Positions 22,583-35,147 of a stretch of 64,000 bases of DNA are shown in pieces (positions within the stretch are counted from its first letter, which is position 1; every line of letters begins with the position of its first letter). The DNA is from Gossypium raimondii (lineage: Eukaryota; Streptophyta; Magnoliopsida; Malvales; Malvaceae), in assembly GCF_025698545.1 (NCBI RefSeq), contig NC_068570.1, forward strand, positions 56,749,924-56,813,923, in the 5' to 3' direction. The notes beneath the pieces were generated by a model. That model did no database searches. It was not told the DNA's origin and saw only the letters and a list, made by a program, of their open reading frames with translations. Position numbers and translations under genes: made by a program.

Positions 22583-24591
22583 ATGGGTTCATTGATTAAG
22601 AATGATGGTCACATATCAAACACAGTTAATAATATGGTAATATGTTGTTATTTGTTAATCACGGGTTCCCTTAAAAAAAGTTCTACGTTATTTACGGAAA
22701 TAAATTATGTTATTATAACTATTTTCTGTAATTTAATAGTATCAAGGCCCGTACCGCGCATTAAGGGGTCAGGTGAATGGTATAGGATATTCTCCGAATG
22801 AACGGCTGATGCGTACTTGGAGTTAGTTGGATTCAGGTCAGCAACATTGATCCGAATGTTTGATTTGCGATACAATTTAATATCTGTATTGGTCGAGCGT
22901 TGGCGCTCGAAGACCCACACTTTTCATTTTCTGTGTGGGGAGTGCACTGTCACTCTGAAGGATGTTGTATTACAACTTGGGCTCCCAATCGGTGAGAGTG
23001 CCGTAACAGGCGTAAGTACGATAGCTAAGCTGGCTGCCCTTTGTTATAGCCTACTAAGAGTCTCGCCCAACGATGCTGAGTCCAATTTTATGAGTTTGAA
23101 ATTTTAATGGCTAAAAGCCAATTTTAAACATTTATCAATTAATGCCACTAAGCATGAGGTGATATGCGCAGCTCGAGCGTACATTATGCATATTATAGAG
23201 GTGTACTGATGCTGGATGGAAACAAAAACAGGGTTCATTTGATGTATTTATCCCTATTAGCTGATTTGCAGAATGTTCGCTCGTATAGTTAGGGTTCCGC
23301 AATTCTGGCTATGTTGTATCGTAAGCTTTGTCGGACAACAAAGCCTGATGCCATAAACATAGGCGGATGCCTTGTATTGCTGCGGTCACGGGCTCTTTAT
23401 CGAATGTTATTCTTGGAATCGGTTAAGCACCAAGTATACGTATTTCCACTAGCGAACAGGTGATAAAATTTAACTTGTTATAGCAATTAATTGACATTTT
23501 TTTTTCTAATGATATTATTCTAACGATACTATTCTAACATGTAATTTGTTTTCATAGATTGAGTTTTTATCCGGGTATCTGGAGGTCGTACACTATCCCG
23601 ATATATCATCTGATGATTGAACAACATGCCGGGGAAGGGGTAAGCTATTCCAATATTCGTGACATGTAATTACTTTGTATATCTTACTCTAACTGTGTTA
23701 AATTTTAACCATGTTATTAATCGTGCAGTTTATCTGGACGCCTTATCGGAGACCAGAAATTGGGGCTGTTATATCCTCATCTGCCCATATTCATTCTCAC
23801 ATGTGGTGCATTAATGCACCAATTATCAATTTCCAGACAGTCGAGTGGTACCACGGGGATCGAGTACTCCGGCAGTTTGGTTGCATCCAGTATATCCCAA
23901 CTCCGCCAATGCAGGTGGGGAAGATTCACGGGATTAACAAGAGAGGAAAACATGGAAATAATTGGGGGGTTGTGCACCAAAAATATATTGCAGTGTGGGA
24001 TAATCGGATGGTGCGGAGACCTCAGATTGATATTTCTTCTAATTTGCAACCATCGTTAGAGTACATACAATGGTACTCTAGTAATGGAAAACCATATTTA
24101 CTTGGTGGGCAGTCGACTATAGTCGAGGGCACATGCATCGACTTGGGGCATATGAGCTAGTACCAGGTATAGAGGCCGAGCCAGAGCCAAAACATCAGCC
24201 AGAGCCCAAGCCCGAGCAATCGCATACACATTCCACTAATAGTTCTTATCATCTAGAGTTACGGGTTAATGACTATTTCCCGGGCTCATCAAAACACGAA
24301 CATCATTCCAGGTTTGATATCTTTAGTCTAATACCACCGCAGTACAGCACTCCTACTGACCCATATCCACCGTATTACTCCACTCCTCCTGGGTCGTATC
24401 CACCATAGTACAGCACTCCTACCGGCTTAAGTTCGTCGATGACGTTCGGGGCATATAATTTTTCTTCCAAGTTTCGCACTCCCCTACTTACGACTGAAGA
24501 GGATGTTGATCGTCACAATCACCTACAACGTGAACGTCAACCCCCGCAGAAATATACCCCTAGGACCACACCATCAAACCATCAACTTTAA
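22583..24591 (+). pseudogene. Plant mobile domain (MAIN-like) gene inside the MULE, decayed
   Basis: The + strand codes a plant-mobile-domain protein of the MAIN-LIKE type: MGSLIKNDGHISNTVN (from 22583), TFHFLCGECTVTL and LQLGLPIGES (22917-23000), FIWTPYRRPEIGAV (from 23729) and LRQFGCIQYIPTPP. A C-terminal Glu/Pro tract and PPQYSTP-type repeats follow, ending TPSNHQL at 24591. Likely exons are 22583-22635, ~22746-23460, ~23558-23639 and ~23727-24591. It is broken: for example, a TAA at 23105-23107 falls where a Trp-rich block continues, the frame changes near 24135-24160, and a TAG at 24406 interrupts the PPxYSTP repeat. PMD proteins are often carried by plant transposons; host MAIN proteins act in silencing and meristem maintenance. 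Confidence 0.8.
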
Positions 24592-24914
24592 GGGCTTCTT
24601 GCAATTTAAATATTACAAAGTTTGTACTTTTTTATTCTAATAAAATATAAATTAAGAAAAAGACAATCTTTGTATTTATTTAATTAGATTAATTGCAACA
24701 TTAAAACTTGGAACAAACTTTGTGGTCATAAATTAGATTAATTGCAACATTACAACATTACAACATTAAAATTTGGAGCAAACTTTGTAGTCATAAATTA
24801 GAACATTACAACATTACAACATTAAAATTTGGAACAAACTTTATAATATAAATTTTGTAATATAAATTAAATACATTACAATATTAAAAATTGGAACAAA
24901 CTTTGTAATATAAA

Positions 24915-26262
24915 TTAGGTACATTAGATTACATAAGCTCAATTCCTACCCGATCGTGACGATTGTCCAATATGGTAGTTTCGTTTCGAGCATTTACTTC
25001 GATTATGACCAGCTAATCTGCATAATCCACAACGCTTACCGTCAGATTTCTCCTTAATGTCCATTTCATTATGGATTCAGGATGATTGCGGACGACCTTT
25101 TGAATTCCTACGCAACCTTTTGTCTAGGATAAGCTCGAAAGATGTCGGAAGCACCTCCAACATAGATAGGTCAAGTAGGATGGGGAACTCATTCTCCCAG
25201 ACACGCAACGTGCGCTTAAGGGCGTACACATCATCGACAAATTGTTCAACATTGAGCAAGACTTTAGCATATGCTGTCACGACATGCGTAAATGGATAAA
25301 AAAGTGTTTGGAATCTCTTGCAATCGCACCGTCTATTTCGGATATCAACTCCATAGGACCTAGATAGTATACCGGGTCGACGATCGATGGTCTCTGTAAC
25401 TCAAAACGGTTCAAGACATCGTGAATATACTTCTACATTCATCAACCTCGCAATCCGACGGTTTGCAACCATTGCATCCTTAACATCTTCAACAAACACG
25501 TGTTTCGCCTCCATCTGGTTGACTTGTTGCTGACCCATTCTTGGCATCAAGGTAGCCAATCTGTAGAATGTAGCCGAGAAGACAGATGAAATTAGGTACA
25601 ATGGATTACGTAAGCTTAATTCCTACCCATCGTGACAATTGTCCAATATGGTAGTTTCGCTGCGAGCATTTATTCCGATTATGACCAGCTAATCTGCATA
25701 ATCCACAACGCTTAACGTCGGATTTCTCCTATGGATTCAGGATAATTGCGGACAACCTTTCGAATTCCTACGCAACCCTTTGTCTAGGACAAGCTCAAAA
25801 GACGTCGGAAGCACCTCCAACATAGACAGGTTAGATAGGACGGGGAACTCATTCTCCCAGACACGCAACGTGTTCTTGAGGGTGTACACATCATCAACAA
25901 ATCGTTCAACTTTGAGCAAGACTTTGCACATGTTGCCCCGACATGCGTAAATGGATAAAGAAGTGTTTGGAACCTTTTACAATCGTACCGTCTATTTCGG
26001 AGATCAACTTCATAAAACCTAGATAGTATAACGGGTCGACGATCGATGGTCTCTGTAACTCGAAACGTTTCAAGTCATCTTGAATATACTTCTACATTCA
26101 TCGACCTCGCAATCCGATGGTTTGCAACCATTACATCATTGACATCTTCAACAAACACGTGTTCCGCCTCCATCTGGTTGACTTGTTGCTGACTCATTCT
26201 TGGCATCAAGGTAGCCAACCTGTAGAATGTAGCCGAGAAGACAGATGAAATCGAAAGATGTC
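24915..26262. repeat. Internal tandem duplication of the transposase 3' end (~665 bp x 2)
   Basis: 24915-25598 and 25599-26262 are direct copies. Both contain attgtccaatatggtagttt, gcacctccaacatagat/cagg and accattgcatccttaac-type words, and both code the SATFYRLATLMPRM to zinc-knuckle part on the minus strand. The copies have diverged, so the duplication is not recent. Confidence 0.85.
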
Positions 26263-27935
26263 GTGTTTTCAACAATATAGTATTGATCCCTTCCACCAAG
26301 TTTGTGGTCATTTGACCATAACAAAAGCCCTCTTCAAAAATTTGAGCACATTGTCACGGCTCAATGGTACCCAACCACTGTCGAAAAGATGTGTTCGTTT
26401 GACCCTCCATGTTACTCTCAAGTCGAGTTATTCTTTGGTGGAAAATGTGTGGCGAAAAATGTGTGGCTCTAGCTCGTGCGTTGTATATGTATTAAGAAAA
26501 GATAAGTTACAGTATTGCCCTAAAACATTAAAACTTATATTGAAAAGATAAGGTTATCCTTTACCCATTCTCACAACTTGTCTCCTCCAGTCTGTATTTT
26601 TATAATCTCGATGGAAGTTAGCCGCGATGTACCGGATGAAGTAAACGGATCTCTATGGTATATCAGAATGCCTAATGGCGGTAATTAATCCTTTCCTTCT
26701 ATCGGAGACGGTGCAAATATTATCATTGCTAATAACATACCTACGATTCTATGTTCTCCTTATCTATGATGGCAAATGCTATCGGGAGCACGTTCTTGTT
26801 ACCGTCTTGAGCAACCATAAGAAGTAGGATCTGTGTATATTTTCCGTATAGCTAGGTTCCATATACTTGCACAAATAGCTTGTAGTGGGGAAATGCGCGC
26901 GCACATGGATCAAATGTCCAGAACATCCGATAGAAAATTCTTTTTCTCGATTGTAGTTGGTCACCCGAGCCGTAATAAGGTAATGTCTGTAACTCAATGA
27001 CAGTCCCCGGTACGTACTCCCTTATAGCGGCTACCCATCCCTATAGCTCATTATACGACGCATCGAAATCCCCGTACAATTGCCCCATTGCCATCTGTTT
27101 TGCTATCCACGCCTTTCGGTATGATACTTGATACTAGAATCGTGCTTGCATTTCGGCAATCAGTACCGAAACTTTAATGGTCGGCATATTCTTCACCATT
27201 GGCATGATACACATACAGATAGTTTTGAAATCAAGTTTTCGATGATCTTCTATCATATGTGTTGATGTGTATGTGTGAGGCTCAACAAATTTTCATATCT
27301 CTCACATCTGCGAATTTTGAATAAATGTAACTCGTACCCGCCAATTGCAGCCTTCCGCTGACTTCCAACACTTCCGAATATATAATGTCGGTTTAGACAC
27401 TACGACTCTTTAGTCCACTGATATATTCATATTATGCCGCTTAATAGCAAATATGCATTCTTCCTTACTTTCAAATCTCTAGCCTACGAACAACTCCCCA
27501 AGATCGGAATCTACGGCTAGCCGGTGAGCATGTAGTATTTCAGGGTACTCCGGGAACTCGGCTATATGCGCCGCGTCTGGGTCTATGAGTGACGTGTGTG
27601 GCCCAGGATTATTGTGTATCACAATACGTCGAATCTAGTTCCCCACTGAAGGCGCGTTAATGATTCCATCGTCATTCATGCCTTCATCGTCAATATCATC
27701 GAGGACCTCGTCCACGTCGAGATCACTATCACTATCGACCTCTTGATCACAAAGATCACTACTATCGTATCCATCATCACCAACCACATCAATATCGGGT
27801 GCAACATTAAGATCGATATCGATCTCGCGTATAGTTGATTCACTATCAACGTACGATATTTGAGCCACCATACACAGTTCTTCAGCTCCATGTTCTTCAC
27901 CAGATGCAGTGAGATCTTCAGTTGGCTCCACACCA
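24940..27935 (-). pseudogene. MURA-type Mutator transposase, decayed
   Basis: Minus-strand pieces occur in the usual order. First comes an N-terminal acidic region (DIDLNVAPDIDVVGDD, from ~27830). Next are FAIKRHNMNISVD (~27460) and KSAEGCNWRVR (~27350), the MuDR DNA-binding type region. Then come QVSYRKAWIAKQ (~27130), FPHYKLFVQVYGT (~26890) and NVLPIAFAIIDKE (~26790) of the MULE catalytic domain, then TTNLVEGIN and SATFYRLATLMPRM, then the C-terminal zinc knuckle CGLCRLAGHNRSKC (~24980-25030). Many in-frame stops and the loss of most of the catalytic core between ~26700 and ~26320 make it dead. The 3' part is present twice (see repeat at 24915). Confidence 0.82.
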
Positions 27936-28499
27936 GCTAACTCAACAAATAACTGAATCAGTGTATTTTGGTCACTTCGATTCCCACATTAAAGTGCGAT
28001 CATTGTCTCCACGTCTTCATCGTTTACAAGTTTCATTTCGGTGAATTTGATGGGATTTGTCGAAACTGGGAACTTGTAGAAAAATTTCGAAATCCTTTTC
28101 CCACAACGTCTAACAATTTTGCACTAATCATTTCCTTCATATCATCAAACGAGACATTCATTTCTATTAAATCTCATTGCTATTTGTTGCTGACATTCAA
28201 ATAAACATCCAATGGTTGTTGTCAAGATGATTCCATCGAAATAAACGCATACGAAAAATTGGTTATCCATTTTCAATACTCAATCTGTTAAAAAAATAAA
28301 CAAAAATTCTCAAAACAATTTTTATTTATTTTTTGTTGTTATCACTAACTAACAATTAATTTATAATAGTTACTAACATAAAACTTTCAAATATTTTAAA
28401 AAATTTAAAACATAACATTCACAATAAACACATAATTAATCTAAACATAAAACATACTAACAAATCATAATAAACAAAATAACTTTAAAACAAAACATA

Positions 28500-28790
28500 A
28501 AAATAACACTAAACAAACTACATAATACTAACAAAATATTTTTTTCTTATCATTATTTATTCTATTTGAAAATAACAATAAAAATAATAATACATTTTCT
28601 GAAAATAACAATAAAAATAATAATACATTTTCTTTCTTTCTTTCTTCTCTTTTCTTTCTTTCTTCTGCTATTTATTTTTTTTACTGCTGCTTTAAAATAG
28701 AGGTAGAAGGGGGGGAGTGGGTGTCGCCTATGGGGATGGTGTGACCGATGCCGCCTATGGGGAAGGCGTGACTGGTGGCTGTCAGAACTA
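28500..28790. repeat. Simple repeats in the MULE right subterminal region
   Basis: A ~33-bp unit (gaaaataacaataaaaataa and on) is tandemly doubled at about 28568-28632. A tttc-rich microsatellite follows (28632-28675). 27940-28500 holds the AT-rich transposase leader, with no other gene. Confidence 0.6.
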
Positions 28791-29183
28791 GGGTGGTGCC
28801 GCCTATGCACCACCCTAAGTGTACCATTTTGGTACATAATTTTTGAAAGATACCAAATAAATATTTTTTTAATATTATTTTAGTAAAAACCCGTCAATTT
28901 TTTATATAAATATTAAGTGAATTTTTTATCTTAAAAAGTTGTACCAATAAATTTAATAAAAAATTATCATTGTTAATAAATAAACCTAAATTTTTAAATA
29001 AAATAAATGATAATGATAATAACATTTCATATTTATCTTCTAAACATCAATCATATATGTGTAATAACCAAGGTAAGATATTATATAAAATTCAAAATAA
29101 ATAAATAAAAAGCCAAAAAAAAAAATATCTGTAAATATCGTTGTCAGTTATGAAACATTAAAAACAGCCAAATAAAGTAATCA

Positions 29184-29189
29184 CACGTG
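29184..29189. promoter_or_regulatory. G-box (CACGTG) upstream of NF-YC11
   Basis: A palindromic ACACGTGT lies about 430 bp before the NF-YC11 ATG, in the only non-transposon stretch upstream. It is a candidate bHLH/bZIP (ABRE-like) site; a 6-bp motif alone is weak evidence. Confidence 0.3.
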
Positions 29190-29619
29190 TCACGAACGAT
29201 TTCTCTTCTTTAAATCAACTAATAAAGTCGACTGTTTAAACAAATAAATTAACCAACCTGTCAATTTATCAACCAATATCCACTTGACTTTTTTTTTTCT
29301 TCTTTGGAATTTTCTTTTTGTCAAACTTGAACCTGTGTTCGGTTTTGAAACAAAAGACTTCTCTGTTCATGTTTTTGGTTTTTCAGAACTAAATGGAAAA
29401 AGAAGAAAAAAAAAAAAGCAGTCTTGGATCTGAAATGGTTTTTTTCTTTTGGTTAGATTTTTATTTTTTTTAAATTTTTTTCATAATTTGAAATTATTAG
29501 AACAACATCGAATTTTTTTTTCTGAACTTGTTTTTTTAATATATTTATTTCGATTGTCTCTTTTCCTTTTTATTTTTAATATTTTAATAATTTAATGTTC
29601 CAAATCTGACACCCAAATC

Positions 29620-32518
29620 ATGAGAAAGAAGCTCGATACCCGTTTCCCAGCTGTAAGTTCTTTCTTCTTCTTTTTTTCTCCTTTTATTTTTCATTGAATT
29701 TGTTTAATTTCCTTTTTTTTAATACGATGTTAATTTGATTTGGGTATTCGATTTTTTATTGATTCGATGGAAAATGAAATCTGGGTCTTTTTTTTTTATT
29801 AAAGTTTTTGATGTTGTGATTGCCTTTTGTTGTTGCGATTCCGATTTATACGATCTAGGTCATCATTAGTTTACCATAGAATAGTTGATTGTGTGTTCAA
29901 TATTTAGGGTTTTTGGATATTTAGTTCAAAATTGTTTTAACTATATGGATTTTTCATGGACGGTGTTGTTTGATTTGTGTTTTTTCCTTGTTCTATGAAA
30001 GCCCAGGTTGGTTTAATAATTTTTATTTATTGTTTCTTCGAAATTGATCGATTTTTATGGAACTATGGGGGTTAAATTTCCCAAATATTATTTGATAATT
30101 CTTAGGCTGCTGAATATCTTGCTTACTTGTAGAACTTTAGTTTCTTTTCAATCATGTTCTAGTTTAGTGTTGATATCCTTAGCATTTGTGTTATTCCGAC
30201 TCTTCGTTTTTATTGAAGTACCCATACCCGGACATGGGTACGATAATATGACCTTCCAACGATGTTAGAAATGGGGAAAAAGAAAAGAAACTTCGAAGAA
30301 ATTGAACATACCGATGTCGAACACTATCCACATCCGACACTCGCACATAAGTTTGAGTAACATAGATTCGCAGCATTCTACTACTCACACCGGAGTTGGC
30401 ATATGGCACTTGGAACTTGCATTATGTTGATCAGTTGATGGTATTAAATCAGCAACTTACAATGACATGTGTCACACGATGTCTCATTTGATGGATTGAT
30501 AACGACGTTGATGAGTCAAAGATCCCATCTTCTTGTCTTGATATACTCTATATTTAACAAACCTTGTCGGGTTTCTTACTTGTCATGGTGCGTGCTGCTG
30601 TTTTATATTAGGATAACCCGATATTAGTATATAAATTTGATTGCTTAAGATGCACAGTTTTATGGTTCCACAAGTCGACGTATTGTTGCATCTTTCAAGC
30701 CGTTTTTTATCTCAAAAAATTATGCTTGTGATAAAGTGCTGAAACTTTCAAATGTATTTGTTTTTTCAGGCTCGCATTAAAAAGATTATGCAAGCAGATG
30801 AAGATGTCGGGAAGATTGCATTAGCGGTGCCTGTTTTAGTTTGTGAGCAGCTATAACTTTTCACGATTTGCCGAAATAATTCTTTCATGCATGTATATTA
30901 CTTGATCACGCATCTTTCCGTTACTTTGCAGCAAAAGCATTGGAATTGTTTCTACAAGACCTTTGTGATCATACGTATGAGATTACTCTTCAGAGGGGAG
31001 CAAAGACCATGAATTCATTGCATTTGTAAGTGAATAATTAGCGTTTTCTTTTTGTACCGTGCAATATCTGTGGTCTACTTTAGGGTTTGATGTTCTTTTC
31101 TGCATTTATTATGAATAAACGTTCTTTGAATGCTTTGCTTCACATTTCTTGATTAGTCTACATGTATTAGCGATGTAGATAGGAACAAAACAAATACAAA
31201 ATGCCTTAAACACTTTTGGAGTTTTACCTTAAATGCCTTAAATACAAGTTTTCCCACAGCTTTTGTCGATTTCATTTCATTTATGTTGGACTTGGTCCGG
31301 ATTTCCTCCTTTCGGGTCTGGAAGTATCATAAATCTGCTATGAGGGAAAAAATAATATATTTTTTCATCCTTTCTCGATCATGCTACAGATTTGGATTAA
31401 CAAGCCTTGTAATCAGCACGGTTTCTTATTATGCGTCTCTGGATCTCATTCTTTGTTACCCTTAGTGTTATGTATTTTCAGTGTATTGTCCATTGTTCTA
31501 ACAAAAGTTTTAAATAAACTGCAGAAAGCATTGTGTACAGAGCTACAATGTATTCGATTTTCTGAGGGACATTGTTAGCCGGGTTCCTGACTATGGTCAT
31601 GGCCATTCTGATGCTACTGCTGCTGCTGCTGCTGGTGGTACTGATGATCGAACTATTTCGCGGAGAAGGTTAGTGAAACCCTGGCTTTTTCCTGTTTCTC
31701 ACTTCTCGAGTTGTAAAAAAGGTCTCTTATTTGGTGATACTTTTTCGTATCATTCTGCCAGGAAAGCTACTGGAGATGAGGTCAATGACAGTGATGAAGA
31801 ATCAAAGAGAAGCAGAATGGTAAGATGGCTTACTTTCATATAAGAATTACTGGGTTTGTTTGATGCAGTGCGTGTTATACCACATGTATTATAATGTCAT
31901 TATTGGAGCATGCCATTTATGTCCGTGAATTTAAGTACTTTCACTAACACCTTCCCTCACTTGTATTCAACGCAGCATGATATGGGTCATGCAGGCACCA
32001 GTGGCAGAGGGAGAGGCCGGGGACGAGGCAGGGGTCGTGGAAGAGGAGCTCGAAATGTGGAAAGAGATGCTCATCGTGAAATAGAACCAGAACCCTGCTC
32101 AACTCTTCAGCAAAACAACAAAAGTCATTCAACCTCGGGAATGGTGATAGATGATGGTTCCGAGTTGAAGGAACCGGTGAAAGAGAACACAGCTGCTGAA
32201 GATGCCAATCAAGCTGTTCGGAATTTTGATCTGAATGCCGAGGTAGATGAGAATGTGGATACAAAAGCCTCAGCAACTGCTGCTAAAGTTGCTGCACCTG
32301 CATCCTCAGTCGGTGTTGCTAGTGCCACTGCTGCACCAGCAGCGCCAGCTGCAGCAGCTCAGCCTTCTACAGCAGAGCCTACAACAGAGGCCAAACATGA
32401 AGAATACCCAGGCTGGTCTCTTTCGGATATGGACAAGATAGCTATCGATCCTCTTCAACTTGCTCGGCTTGGTGGAAGGTTAGACGAGGATGAAGAAGAT
32501 TATGATGAGGAAGGGTGA
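29620..32518 (+). CDS. NF-YC11 / NC2-alpha (Dr1-associated corepressor)
   Basis: Six coding exons: 29620-29652, 30770-30842, 30932-31025, 31525-31668, 31762-31819 and 31976-32518. All introns are GT-AG and frames join to 314 aa. The N terminus MRKKLDTRFPAARIKKIM starts an H2A-like histone fold (about residues 8-92, including VPVLVSKALELFLQDLC). This is the NC2-alpha/DRAP1 subfamily, not a classical CCAAT-binding NF-YC. With NC2-beta (Dr1) it binds TBP on DNA and blocks preinitiation complex assembly. A Gly-Arg tract (residues 144-158, alternating RG) and an Ala-rich stretch follow, then an acidic tail ending DEEDYDEEG. Intron 1 is ~1.1 kb. The stop lies inside ggGTGAGT, a good donor, so an alternative 3' splice form is conceivable. 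Confidence 0.92.
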
Positions 32519-33319
32519 GTAGCTCGAAACTGGACTCCTAGAAAAAGTAGTGGTTGAGATCAGATTAGCAACCCAGTAGGAAAACCCGAAAATAGTCGGG
32601 ATGACCTTATTGGAGTATGGAAGTATATCCCATGTAGGTCTCTCAAGGACTCAAATGGATTTCTCTTCTCTATCTCTTTATTTATCTGTCACGGTTCGTT
32701 TTCTGTTATAGCATTTGCTAACATAACTTTAAAATGGTAGATTCTCACAGCCGAAAGACACTAGTCCACAAACCTACTTGTTATGCCACGAGAAATTTGC
32801 GGTTCCGTAGTGTAACTATGATCTTATTGTTCTTTCCATTTCGATTTAGCTCATTAACTTTAGTTTCATGATTGTCAAATGCATTAGTACTGTCCATTTC
32901 TTCAATTTCATTAACCAAGTTAAGCAATGGGAAGAACATGTTTGCCCGCCCGTGTTGCAAAAAGGAGCAATTCGGATCCCTCCCCATTGCTGGAACTAAA
33001 ACTGGGTAGTCTTTGAAGCTTTTGAGCTTGTGATAGATCATAGATGCATGGATGAATTGCATCTTTCTTTCCATGCATGAGAATTATAATACAATATATA
33101 TACATATTTCAATGACATGAAACTAATAGTAGGATTAACAATTTAACAGCATACCATATGTAACTATGTTGCCCTTGACCCTTATTTTCTTTAATTATAC
33201 ACCCATTCAGTGCCTACCCGAGTACGTAATCCCCGAAAAATCTTTCAAATGCATTACAGATATTAATATTCAATACTCACACACAACTCTTAAATAACGT
33301 AGACTATTATATGGTAACA
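32519..33319. other. NF-YC11 3' UTR and spacer to the cystatin pseudogene
   Basis: The first ~300 bp is probably 3' UTR of NF-YC11. No convincing gene lies in the rest. A 97-codon minus-strand frame at 32781-33074 resembles nothing I know and is treated as chance. Confidence 0.5.
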
Positions 33320-34459
33320 TTAGCATCTAGAGAGATGTGGCTCAATGCAACTGAGATGGAAAATTCCTTGCCTCTTATGGTCTACCTCCACCTTCAATTT
33401 CTCTTCCTCCTCTCCTCTCTTCACTATGAGAACCAATTCGATTCTCACCTAATCTTCCACCACCTATGTCTGAGATTCAAATGAAAACGAAATTACATAT
33501 AAACTCGGATTCAATTACAATAAAGCAATAAGAAAATAAAAGCTTCCCGTTTACAGCATACCTCGGCATTGGCATGAACGATTTCTTTAAGTTGATAAAG
33601 CACAAGGGAATTTGATCTCTGCTGAATGGTCTTCAGAGCATGAGTTGCAGCTTATTCAACTAAAGGATCGTGCGTCGGAATACATTGCAAACCAGGGCCA
33701 TGGCCATCTATTTTGGAGCAAATAATTAATTTGGGTTCAATATGAAATAATATATATATATACTCTTAGGTTTTCTTTCCACTCCCTCGTATTTTTTAAC
33801 TCTTTCATCCGATCAAACACACCCTCGAATTTTGGGTGTTATTTCAATACAACGATAGTTACCTTTAGTTTTCCATCTAGCAAACGAGTAATAATCAGAT
33901 CCCATGCGCTTTGCTCTTCGCTTCTTTGCGTAAGAGCTCCTGCCTGTACCGGGTAAAGGCTGCACAACTGCAAAATAGGAAAGGAGATATTCTTCATATC
34001 GTATCCCCCTGCATGAGTATTCTTAATAAGATACAAACTCTTTTTTTCTTTTTCTTTTTCTTTTCTTTTCTGAAATGCCGATAATTTCCTACAATAACTA
34101 TTCGAAGAAAATTTGAGTAATGAAGAACCTTTGTTGACCACAAGATCGGAAGTAGTAGAAGAAGGGGAAGCATGAGCATCACCGGCATGTTTAAATTCCT
34201 GCAACTGCTTGAAGTTCGACCAAGGTTTGACCCACACTTTGGCCTCATAAAGCTTCTTTCCGCCGGCATCAATGGCTTCCACCGTCAAATGGTGAAGCCT
34301 CCCGACTACCAGTGGCTCGGCTGCTTGATCCACCCTCACAAACACAACCGTACCGTCCTCTCTATTGTTGTGCTCATCGATAGCAAAGCAAGCGACGTTT
34401 TCGAGCTCTACGTTGATTGCCGAACCTCCGCCCAAAGTGACTGCGGTGGTGGTGGTCAT
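33320..34459 (-). pseudogene. Phytocystatin, tandem copy with broken C-terminal domain
   Basis: It has the same three-exon structure as the intact gene at 35148: exon 1 34129-34459 (from MTTTTAVTLGGG), exon 2 33562-33707, exon 3 33320-33463. The cystatin core is open: [19 protein letters not shown] and LQEFKHA. The inhibitory first loop QxVxG reads PLVVG, so the Gln is lost, and the [10 protein letters not shown] block reads VACFAIDEHN. The legumain-inhibitor domain (SNSL present) is cut by a TAA at 33652-33654, and a TAG at 33449-33451 interrupts exon 3. The ATG of the signal-peptide start is gone, though hydrophobic coding remains upstream. A truncated short cystatin could still be made, but weak papain inhibition is expected. 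Confidence 0.82.
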
Positions 34460-34639
34460 TGGTTCTAAGCTGAGGGTTAATTCCGCAGAGAGATTGATGA
34501 AGAAGAGAATTGAGATTGGTGTGGAGGATGAAAATGGAGAAGGCTCAAATGAATAATTTATTCTCACACTGTAGCTATTTTTTTCCTTTGGTTCTTGTCC
34601 CAAGTGTAACTCATCATGGTTGTAAGAAATTCTCATCGT

Positions 34640-35147
34640 GGTTGTCCGGATTAATGCAAAAATTTAGGTTGCTCGATTTAGAATTGAGATTAAAATTTTG
34701 TTCAAATTTGATTTAAATAATTAAATAAATAAATTCGAGTTTAATTTGCATGTGTTAAATTTTTTTATATTTTTTATATAAAAATAAATTTAAAAATATA
34801 ATACATTAAAAATATTTTATACTATAATTACAATTTAACAATAGTAGCAAAATTAATAATAAAATAAAAGTTAAATAATACCCAAATAAAAATAATAAAA
34901 TAATAATAAACAGTAGTAAAACAATAATAAACAGTAATAATAAACAATTGTAAAAAATTTTAAGCAAATTCGTGCCAACCTAAAAAGATCTTTCCGATTT
35001 TATTTTTTATCCAAACTTATTTTTCAACAATTTCATAAGATTTGGATAACATTAGGAATTTCCACTCTTTAATGTTTTCAAGTATAAAAGGATATAATCT
35101 TCCAAGAATCCATTGCCAAACCAACACATATTTGCATCCAAATGGGT
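34640..35147. other. AT-rich spacer between cystatin copies
   Basis: Mostly A/T simple sequence with aataat-type runs. The last ~60 bp is the likely 3' UTR of the intact cystatin. No other feature. Confidence 0.5.

Larger units (their letters stand above)
19541..28892. mobile_element. Large Mutator-like element (MULE) with transposase and PMD gene
   Basis: The terminal inverted repeats at 19541-19673 and 28778-28892 share the order gggtttttta, attatgtaccaaaatggtac, ggtggtgcataggcggcacc. The flanks tgtcatttt (19532-19540) and gtcaatttt (28893-28901) look like an imperfect 9-bp target duplication, the size typical of Mutator elements. The element is 9352 bp, or about 7.85 kb without the nested Pack-MULE and its duplication. 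It holds a MURA-type transposase (minus) and a plant-mobile-domain gene (plus), convergent near 24600-24940. Both are broken by stops, so the element is no longer autonomous. Confidence 0.85.

Noticed and set aside
30191-30409. 72-codon frame in NF-YC11 intron 1
   Set aside because: Lies inside an intron supported by clean splice sites, with no recognisable domain.
32781-33105. 97- and 61-codon minus-strand frames downstream of NF-YC11
   Set aside because: No family resemblance, overlap with probable 3' UTR, and mutually overlapping frames; taken as chance.
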